From ANME-2 cluster archaeon (GTDB lineage: Archaea > Halobacteriota > Methanosarcinia > Methanosarcinales > Methanocomedenaceae), in NCBI GenBank assembly GCA_022353185.1, contig JAKRWB010000446.1, forward strand, positions 1-5,966: DNA of 5,966 nucleotides, written 5' to 3'. A program made the translations under genes and the position numbers. Within the stretch, counting starts at the first letter, position 1. The number at the start of each line of letters is the position of its first letter. The notes beneath the pieces were generated by a model that was not told where the DNA came from, ran no database searches, and saw only the letters and a program-made list of their open reading frames with translations. Below are positions 1-5,028 of this stretch, piece by piece.

Positions 1-931
1 CGTTGCCTGAAGCGGTTAGTGTACCTGTACCTCTCAGATCAACAGAGCCAGGTCTGTGCTGCTTGAGTTCGGCAAAGATTTCCCTTAATATGGAGTTTGC
101 TTCCCTGAGTGCCTGGTTTGTATCCCTTATCTGTACATTTGCTTCTCGTAAGAACTGGTTTGCTTCAACAGCATTGGTGAGTTGTCCCACTTCATCGAAC
201 CCTGTATGTTCGCCGAACAGTTCGTTGGCATTTTCATGGCTGGCTATTGCTTCATTAAGTGAATCATTATAGTCATCCAGCAGGCGTTCCAGTTTGGTGG
301 TGTCCTCACCGGCTGCGTTCAACCTGTCAATTTCATCCTGGATGCGCTCTGCAATGGATTCACTGCGTTCAAGGAAAGCATCGACCCTGTTGTTCACTGT
401 ACCCATGACGAAATACCTTGATTCCATGTGGATATGCTGCCATATACCCCTGAGTTCCTTTACAATGGCCTGGAAATCTTCCATTGTTTCTGCAGATTCT
501 ACATCACCTTTCAGGTCTTCCAGATTGTTAATATATTCCTCAAAATTCTCTGATGCCAGGAAGGGGGCATATCCATTATCTTCAGCTTCTTGTGCCCGTA
601 TTATAAGTATTTCAAGATGTGTTATTGCGTAATCGATAGAACGGACCAGGTGGTTTTTCGTTGCCTGTTTAAGGGCAAGTATATTGTCCCGTGTTCTGTC
701 GTTATTTAAGCTGTCCCTTGCATCCTGGAACTCATCCTTTGAGTCCTGGTAAGACTCTCTGGCATCTTCTAATCTGTCAGAATTTGTCTGGTATTTATCC
801 AGAACAACCTGATACTGATCTCTTGGGGTTTCAGCATAGGCTACTGCTGGTACGAACATTCCTATTAATAGCATCAATGTGGCAAACATTGCAAACACTG
901 AGGCTTTTCTAGATGTTTTACTTTTTTTCAT
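1..931 (-). CDS. Secreted helical/coiled-coil protein, 3' end beyond window
   Basis: An uninterrupted frame of 310 codons runs from ATG at 931 to the left edge without a stop, so the C-terminus lies outside the window. The start is supported by a strong Shine-Dalgarno AAGGAGG at 940-946, 8 nt before the ATG. Residues 1-33 form a classical Sec signal peptide: basic MKKSKTSRK, a hydrophobic stretch at about 11-30, and a probable cleavage site after A-Y-A at 31-33. The exported part is almost entirely charged and helical, with heptad-like stretches at about 36-80, 128-160, 175-235 and 245-290, and contains no cysteine. From about residue 291 (RPGSVDLRGTGTLTASGN) the helical character gives way to a Gly/Thr/Ser-rich sequence that probably begins a beta-rich or repetitive C-terminal domain. 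I do not recognise a named family. A cell-surface or envelope structural role is inferred from the signal peptide and coiled coils. Plus-strand frames over this region are shadows. Confidence 0.88.
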   Translation of the reverse strand, partial: MKKSKTSRKASVFAMFATLMLLIGMFVPAVAYAETPRDQYQVVLDKYQTNSDRLEDARESYQDSKDEFQDARDSLNNDRTRDNILALKQATKNHLVRSIDYAITHLEILIIRAQEAEDNGYAPFLASENFEEYINNLEDLKGDVESAETMEDFQAIVKELRGIWQHIHMESRYFVMGTVNNRVDAFLERSESIAERIQDEIDRLNAAGEDTTKLERLLDDYNDSLNEAIASHENANELFGEHTGFDEVGQLTNAVEANQFLREANVQIRDTNQALREANSILREIFAELKQHRPGSVDLRGTGTLTASGN

Positions 932-996
932 TATATTTTCCTCCTTGATATTAGAAAGTCCATCAGACTTCTCTGGATGTAACATTGGTAATTGAG

Positions 997-1004
997 AATA
1001 TAAG
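997..1004 (-). promoter_or_regulatory. Candidate archaeal TATA box for the secreted coiled-coil gene
   Basis: On the minus strand this reads CTTATATT and ends 65 nt before the ATG at 931. Transcription would start about 25 nt downstream, near 970, leaving a leader of about 40 nt that contains the AAGGAGG site. The same octamer lies at the same distance before the divergent small gene, which strengthens both assignments. Two other TATA-like sequences on this strand, TTTATAAAGT around 1052-1061 and ATTATAAAGC around 1032-1041, are alternatives that would give longer leaders. Confidence 0.45.
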
Positions 1005-1062
1005 CATACTTTCGGGTATTTAGAATTTAAAGCTTTATAATTCACTTGATTACTTTATAAAT

Positions 1063-1287
1063 CTTAATAACGGGTTTATTTTGTATTATTGTTCTAAATA
1101 TTCCCTGGTTTTGTAAATGTATTGAAAATTTGACATAACTTCCCATCCATTTTATCGGTCGACTAAAGTTCAAATTCAATAATCCAATTTCCTTTGGTCA
1201 AGAAGAGATTTTCATTAATAAAATCTTGAGCATGATAATATTCCTTCACCAACCATCTGCTAATAATAATGATGACGACCGACAAAT
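1063..1287. other. AT-rich intergenic region without a convincing gene
   Basis: This stretch lies between two divergently transcribed genes. I see no supported coding region. It contains a short inverted repeat at 1206-1226 (arms AGATTTT and AAAATCT) with an overlapping outer pair TCAAGA/TCTTGA at 1198-1203 and 1224-1229. A 78-codon minus-strand frame at 1163-1399 starts with TTG inside the neighbouring gene and is treated as spurious. Confidence 0.5.
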
Positions 1288-1288
1288 A

Positions 1289-1296
1289 CTTATATT
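1289..1296 (+). promoter_or_regulatory. Candidate TATA box for the four-cysteine small protein gene
   Basis: CTTATATT, preceded by the A-rich ACAAAT that could act as a TFB recognition element. The predicted transcription start is near 1319, giving a leader of about 40 nt with a GAGGG ribosome-binding site at 1349-1353. The octamer ends 65 nt before the ATG, exactly as for the divergent gene. Confidence 0.5.
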
Positions 1297-1307
1297 GTTT
1301 AGAACTA

Positions 1308-1322
1308 AGGTAATAATTACCT
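1308..1322. promoter_or_regulatory. Palindrome at predicted transcription start (possible operator)
   Basis: AGGTAA-TAA-TTACCT is a perfect inverted repeat with 6-bp arms and a 3-bp spacer. It covers roughly -11 to +4 relative to the start predicted from the TATA box at 1289-1296, a position where archaeal repressors commonly act by blocking polymerase recruitment. The symmetry is seen directly; the operator role is inference. Confidence 0.35.
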
Positions 1323-1361
1323 AATAACTCTGGGTAAAATAAAAAAAAGAGGGTAACAAAA

Positions 1362-1502
1362 ATGACAATTGGTTGTGAAGAATCCAACTTGAAGTTCAAA
1401 CCTTGTGCTGACTGTTCTTTTGAATATCAGCCTAAAGAATGCAGAAAATATCGGCAAAAAGGAACTTCCAAAACCGTTTACAAGTCTGCTAAATGGGATT
1501 AA
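1362..1502 (+). CDS. 46-residue four-cysteine small protein, putative zinc-binding
   Basis: ATG at 1362, TAA at 1500-1502, 46 residues. A GAGGG ribosome-binding site at 1349-1353 sits 8 nt before the start. Four cysteines lie at residues 5, 15, 18 and 27 (C-x9-C-x2-C-x8-C), including a central C-A-D-C, enough to hold one zinc ion or a small metal site. The part after C27 is strongly basic (Arg/Lys at 28, 29, 31, 33, 37, 41, 44), which would suit nucleic acid or acidic-partner binding. There is no signal peptide or membrane segment, so it is presumably cytoplasmic. A TATA-like box, a palindrome at the predicted start site and a downstream hairpin with T-tract make a complete small transcription unit, the main support that it is real. 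I do not recognise a family, and it lacks the CPxCG motif of the known archaeal small zinc-finger proteins. Confidence 0.66.
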   Translation: MTIGCEESNLKFKPCADCSFEYQPKECRKYRQKGTSKTVYKSAKWD

Positions 1503-1570
1503 TGCAAAAAACGGATCAAGGCAATATGATTGAAAATGTTTTGCTGATCAGCCCGTCAATTTGTGTTTTT

Positions 1571-1600
1571 AAAAATCATTTTGATTTTTTAATCTATTTT
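1571..1600 (+). terminator. Hairpin plus T-rich tract behind the small gene
   Basis: AAAAATCA at 1571-1578 pairs with TGATTTTT at 1582-1589 around a TTT loop and is followed by further T-rich sequence to 1600. Another T5 run precedes it at 1566-1570. Oligo-T is the usual archaeal termination signal on the non-template strand. It lies 68 nt after the stop of the 46-residue gene. Because the hairpin is symmetrical it might also serve the converging minus-strand cluster. Confidence 0.5.
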
Positions 1601-1601
1601 T

Positions 1602-1623
1602 AGCATGAATAATGAATCATGCT
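1602..1623. repeat. Inverted repeat, 7-bp arms
   Basis: AGCATGA at 1602-1608 and TCATGCT at 1617-1623 are perfect inverted repeats separated by 8 nt. The element sits between converging transcription units, directly after the T-rich terminator-like stretch, and could form a hairpin in the minus-strand transcript 3' end. Confidence 0.4.
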
Positions 1624-1650
1624 GTTAATGTATACTTAATTCTATTCAGG

Positions 1651-1800
1651 CTAATCAGTGAGTCTGCATGTAGAATTTTTATTAGTATTTCTTGTCAACA
1701 ATTTCACCACAGGGTTAGTTGTTACATTTGCATAATTTATAAGAGGTTTTACTACTACTGTATCATTGTTCCTGTATTTTGTCCATACCGCTAATGTCAA
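1651..1800 (-). pseudogene. Short remnant of the 243-residue pilin-like gene
   Basis: Read on the minus strand, this matches codons 125-154 of the intact 243-residue gene: WTKYRNNDT, then a version of KPHINYANVTT, then PVVKLL, with one codon deleted at the position equivalent to I-M. Similarity fades after about 1680 and the frame ends at TAG (1651-1653). The first five codons, from TTG at 1800, come from repeat-junction sequence. The signal/membrane segment and the conserved FYRGW module are both missing, so it cannot make a working pilin-like protein. It is the truncated third copy of the tandem repeat unit described here. The plus-strand frame at 1612-1794 over it is a shadow. Confidence 0.72.
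1680..1786. repeat. Partial third copy of the 1.8-kb tandem repeat
   Basis: From 1786 down to about 1680 the sequence matches 3579 downward and 5389 downward, including GTTACATTTGCATAATTTAT at 1720-1739. To the left, similarity is no longer recognisable by eye, so a deletion or other rearrangement removed the rest of the copy. Confidence 0.72.
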
Positions 1801-3579
1801 TATTTGGACTATTTTACTTTTTGTTTATGGTAAATTAATACAACTCGGAAATTTTGAACTAATAATTATTATCCCACCTTAATATCTATCTTATGTTCAA
1901 CAATGTGCATGAACGTAATGCGCGGCGGCATGACATCATAGTAGAGGATATAACTGGAATTGTCAGGATCAAATCCATCAAAATGAGGGTGTCCATCAGG
2001 GTATAATGAAAATGTAGGTCCGGCATCCGCCATATAATGCTGTACAAGTTTTTTCCCACCACATGTGAATACATCATTGTTTTTATAAGTTCCACTGCAA
2101 TTGCTTTCATTGACCCAGGTCCATGAATCCTGACCTGATGTATATTTTATCGTCCCATTATTGTTCAAAAAATCAACATTAAAATTATTCTGGTCATCCT
2201 TCAGTGCCTCAACTTCCCATTTCCATGTTTCCCTTCTATGGTTATCGTAATAATTTAATTCATTTACAACACCCAATGGCCCTAAACCTCCCATTCTTTG
2301 AGCATATAAGGTAAAATATGGTTCTGCTGAAGATTCTGACGTTGTCAGTCTCATTTTCATATCACTGGTACCATTAGCTAATATCATACTAAAATTCTGT
2401 AAACCATATTCATTAGAAACATTGAATCCATAGACATCGATGGGCGTTTCAAGATCTTGCCATTGATCATTAGGCTTTGCATTCAATTTAACCCGTACCT
2501 CTTTAGTAGCACTATTGGTGGACACTTCTGCATCTGTCCTTTCCTCGATATAGTTAGCCCATCCCATGTAATAATCAGATTTGATGACCACATTTATTGT
2601 TTTGCCCACAGTTAATGGATTAGTATAGTTTAAGTCCTGATTTGGAAACAACACATTTGGCGTGTTGTTCGATACCAGGTAGATATTAATTATTCCACTA
2701 CCTCCTATTGATTGGTTACCTTCTACCTTGATAATGGGCAAAGTAAGAGTTTCCCCATTATATTGGAATTCCGGGGGTGTAATGGTCACAGGGTCTCCAT
2801 CTCCTGGATATTTCCTGAAAACCCCGCCACCCTCAAAGGCAATCTTGTTCTCTCCTAATTGATATTGAATAGTACCCAGTGACTGGTTATAGATCTCATA
2901 AGAATTGTTAAATTCGGTATAGGTCACAGTAATATGACTGGTGTTCTGGTCGTACACAGTAATATCACCTTTTTGGCAATACATCTGGACAAGCTGTGAG
3001 GGAGATTTCCCCAACGCTACAAGACTAGCTTTTGAATCCAGTACCGTGAATCCCTGCTCCATATTCTTCAGGTATGCATCTTCCTTTAAATCTTCTATCA
3101 TGGGTATGGCCAGCATAGAAACTAAGCCTACAGATGTTACAATTATCCCTAATAACATTATATACCCAACTACTTCGGATACAGCACCTTCTGAATATAT
3201 CAGCCGATTGCCCATTATCAGTATATCTCCATATCTTATCTATTAACGTCCACGTAAATGTATTTCTGTAGTAATGTTCCCACTCACCGACTGGTTCGTA
3301 TGATCCACGACAATATCATCGGCGCCAAGATTATCTTCAAAGTAGCTCTTCCATCCCCTGTAAAATGTACTTTGCACGATGATTGTTGTATTTTGACCCA
3401 TAGCATTAATGGAATATATGGATGAAGAATCGCTGTGTTTTACCCATATCCTTGCACTCTCTTCTCCGGCTTTAGTATATGTTCCCAACAATTTCACCAA
3501 AGGTATAGTTGTTACATTTGCATAATTTATGTGAGAATTTACTACCATTATTGTATCATTGTTCCTGTGTTTAGTCCAT
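1787..3579. repeat. Tandem repeat unit 2 (1793 bp)
   Basis: Second full copy of the unit. It holds the truncated 243-residue-gene copy, the 448-residue gene and about 80 bp downstream. It is 17 bp shorter than unit 1: six codons fewer in the large gene (18 bp) and one extra base in the truncated copy. Both units end, in plus orientation, at the same GTCCAT hexamer (3574-3579 here, 5384-5389 in unit 1). Confidence 0.85.
1869..3215 (-). CDS. Pilin-like membrane-anchored surface protein, 448 aa (paralogue B)
   Basis: The N-terminus is archaeal type IV pilin-like: AVSE at 11-14, then a hydrophobic helix at about 15-40. Residues E9-G10 before A11 fit a prepilin-peptidase site with acidic -2 and Gly -1. 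Next comes a region typical of DUF7289-like proteins (NMEQGFTVLDSK at 51-62, LGKSP at 68-72), then a beta-rich extracellular part with a YYMGWANYI module at 215-223. Three cysteines lie at 80, 373 and 385; the last two, in NC-SGTY and TCGG, probably form a disulfide. Asn-X-Ser/Thr sequons are abundant. The tail from Y432 is nearly identical to that of the 454-residue paralogue. I estimate about 87% identity to it over the first 195 residues but only about half over roughly 308-420. The start is ATG at 3215, with GGAG 11 nt upstream. It lies behind a truncated gene copy, so its expression may rely on the shared transcript. Role in a pilus or surface filament is inferred. Confidence 0.86.
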   Translation of the reverse strand: MGNRLIYSEGAVSEVVGYIMLLGIIVTSVGLVSMLAIPMIEDLKEDAYLKNMEQGFTVLDSKASLVALGKSPSQLVQMYCQKGDITVYDQNTSHITVTYTEFNNSYEIYNQSLGTIQYQLGENKIAFEGGGVFRKYPGDGDPVTITPPEFQYNGETLTLPIIKVEGNQSIGGSGIINIYLVSNNTPNVLFPNQDLNYTNPLTVGKTINVVIKSDYYMGWANYIEERTDAEVSTNSATKEVRVKLNAKPNDQWQDLETPIDVYGFNVSNEYGLQNFSMILANGTSDMKMRLTTSESSAEPYFTLYAQRMGGLGPLGVVNELNYYDNHRRETWKWEVEALKDDQNNFNVDFLNNNGTIKYTSGQDSWTWVNESNCSGTYKNNDVFTCGGKKLVQHYMADAGPTFSLYPDGHPHFDGFDPDNSSYILYYDVMPPRITFMHIVEHKIDIKVG

Positions 3580-3593
3580 TCCGCTAATATCAA
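3243..3593 (-). pseudogene. Truncated, frameshifted copy of the 243-residue pilin-like gene
   Basis: The minus-strand frame matches the C-terminal half of the intact upstream gene from W125 onward: WTK-RNNDTIMVV, HINYANVTTIP, QSTFYRGW, YFEDNLGADDIVV and SGNITTE. The N-terminal 124 residues, including the pilin-like signal and membrane helix, are absent. The frame opens with TTG at 3593 in repeat-junction sequence. Near the 3' end an extra A (ACAGAAATACA against ACAGAATACA in the intact gene) shifts the frame and ends it at TAA (3243-3245). The original C-terminal sequence continues out of frame to about 3218, just before the 448-residue gene. About 116 codons stay open, which suggests a fairly recent duplication. 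A leftover cytoplasmic product is possible, but without the signal it could not reach the surface. Confidence 0.8.
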
Positions 3594-3661
3594 TATTAGG
3601 ACACTTTTAATTTTTGTTTATTATAAATTAATACAACTCGGAAATTTTGAACTAATAATTA
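3594..3661 (-). other. Spacer behind the 454-residue gene, with TATA-like sequence
   Basis: This spacer is closely repeated at 1801-1868. On the minus strand it contains TTTATAAT (3620-3627), a possible TATA box that would place a transcription start near 3597, just before the truncated gene copy, and could supply the 448-residue gene with its own transcript. In the other copy the equivalent sequence is TTTACCAT, a poorer match. Evidence is sequence resemblance only. Confidence 0.25.
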
Positions 3662-5026
3662 TTATCCCACCTTAACCTCTATCTTATGTTCAACAACGTG
3701 CATGAACGTAATGCGTGGCGGCATGACATCATAATATAAGATATAACTGGAATTGTAGGGATCAAATCCAGTAAAAAATTGGTCATCATCATCCGGGTAA
3801 AATGTAAATGTAGGTCCGACAAGCGACATGTAATGCTGTACAAGTTCTTGCCCACCACAGCTGAAATTTTTCTGTTGGTTTACATAAGTACCACCGCAAT
3901 TGCTTGCATTAACCCAGGTCCATGAATCCGATTCACCTGATTCATATGTTATATTCCCAGTATCGTTCAAAAAATCAATATGAAACTCATCCCTGTCTTC
4001 ATCCCACATTGCCAAACTATCCCATTTCCATCCTTCTTTATCATTGTTATCGTAATAAAATAATTCAATTGTCACACCTAAACTCTGATGACCTTCACTT
4101 CTTTGAGCATATAAGGTGAAATATGGTTCAGTTGAAGTTTCTGACGTTGTCAGTCTCATTTTCATATCACCGGAACCATTATCTAAGATGACACTGAAAT
4201 TCTGCAAACCAGATTCATTGGAAACATTGAACCCAAAGACGTCGATAGGCACTTCAAAATCTTGGCTATCAGAATTAGGCTTTGCATTCAATTTAACCCG
4301 TACCTCTTTATTAACACTATTGGTGGACACTTCTGCCTCTGTCCTTTCCTTGATATAGTTAGCCCATCCCATGTAATAATCAGATTTGATGACCACACTC
4401 ATTGTTTTGCCCAAAGTTAATGGATTAGTATAGTTAGAATCGAAGTCAGGATTTGGAAACAACACATTTGGCGTGTTGTTCGATACCAGGTAAATATTAA
4501 CTACACCACTACCTCCTACAGACTGGTTTCCTTCTACCTTGATAATGGGTAAAGTAAGAGTTTCCCCATTATAATGGAATTCCGGAGGTGTAATGGTCAC
4601 AGGGTCCCCCTCTCCTGGGTATTTCCTAAAAACCCCGCCGCCCTCAAAGGCAATCTTGTTCTCTCCTAGTTGATATTGAATAGTACCCAGCGACTCGTTA
4701 TAGATTTCATAAGTTTCGTTAAAATCGGTATAAGTCACAGTTATATGACTTGTGTTCTGGTCGTACACAGTAATATCACCTTTTGGGCAATTCATCTGGA
4801 CAAGCTGAGTAGGGGATTTTCCCAATGTTACAAGACTAACTTTTGAATCCAATACCGTAAATCCCTGTTCCATATTTTTCAGGTAAGCATCTTCCTTTGC
4901 ATCTTCTATTATGGGTATGGCCAGCACAGAAACTAAGCCTACAGATGTTACAATTATCCCCAATAACAACATATACCCAACTACTTCGGATACAGCATTT
5001 TGCGAAAATATCAGCCGATTACTCAT
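3662..5026 (-). CDS. Pilin-like membrane-anchored surface protein, 454 aa (paralogue A)
   Basis: The layout equals that of the 448-residue paralogue: AVSE at 11-14, hydrophobic helix at about 15-40, NMEQGFTVLDSK at 51-62, the YYMGWANYI module at 217-225 and a conserved tail from Y435. Cysteines are at 80, 377 and 390; the last pair (NC-GGTY and SCGG) is a likely disulfide. About 14 Asn-X-Ser/Thr sequons can be counted, among them N91, N103, N110, N167, N198, N267, N276, N354 and N373, consistent with heavy surface glycosylation. The residues before the pilin motif are Q9-N10, unlike the E-G of its paralogue and a weaker prepilin-peptidase site. The ATG at 5026 lies 2 nt after the TGA of the 243-residue gene (TGA-TA-ATG), with GGAG 11 nt upstream, so the two are probably translationally coupled. 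Family placement (DUF7289-like) is from memory of the family's look; function in a pilus or surface structure is inferred. Confidence 0.88.
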   Translation of the reverse strand: MSNRLIFSQNAVSEVVGYMLLLGIIVTSVGLVSVLAIPIIEDAKEDAYLKNMEQGFTVLDSKVSLVTLGKSPTQLVQMNCPKGDITVYDQNTSHITVTYTDFNETYEIYNESLGTIQYQLGENKIAFEGGGVFRKYPGEGDPVTITPPEFHYNGETLTLPIIKVEGNQSVGGSGVVNIYLVSNNTPNVLFPNPDFDSNYTNPLTLGKTMSVVIKSDYYMGWANYIKERTEAEVSTNSVNKEVRVKLNAKPNSDSQDFEVPIDVFGFNVSNESGLQNFSVILDNGSGDMKMRLTTSETSTEPYFTLYAQRSEGHQSLGVTIELFYYDNNDKEGWKWDSLAMWDEDRDEFHIDFLNDTGNITYESGESDSWTWVNASNCGGTYVNQQKNFSCGGQELVQHYMSLVGPTFTFYPDDDDQFFTGFDPYNSSYILYYDVMPPRITFMHVVEHKIEVKVG

Positions 5027-5028
5027 TA

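Noticed and set aside
3..912. Three plus-strand frames (3-272, 294-632, 691-912)
   Set aside because: They lie opposite the continuous 310-codon minus-strand gene, are mutually broken, lack ribosome-binding sites and have shadow-like Ser/Leu/Cys-rich composition.
1163..1399. 78-codon minus-strand frame, hydrophobic start and an almost protein-like end (KEYYHAQDFINENL)
   Set aside because: It begins with TTG inside the better supported four-cysteine gene, its hydrophobic part is the antisense of that gene's A-rich leader, and it has no ribosome-binding site. The last 30 residues might be a relic of an old gene, but nothing else supports this.
1502..1603. 33-codon plus-strand frame overlapping the small gene's stop (TAATG)
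   Set aside because: Stop-start overlap would allow coupling, but its second half is translated from the T-rich terminator-like sequence and it shows no recognisable protein pattern.
1612..1794. 60-codon plus-strand frame
   Set aside because: It is the antisense of the third, decayed copy of the pilin-like repeat.
1886..2110. Frames inside the large genes (1886-2110 minus; 2941-3246, 3922-4119, 4116-4358 and 4897-5235 plus)
   Set aside because: All overlap the long pilin-like genes in other frames and have no independent support.
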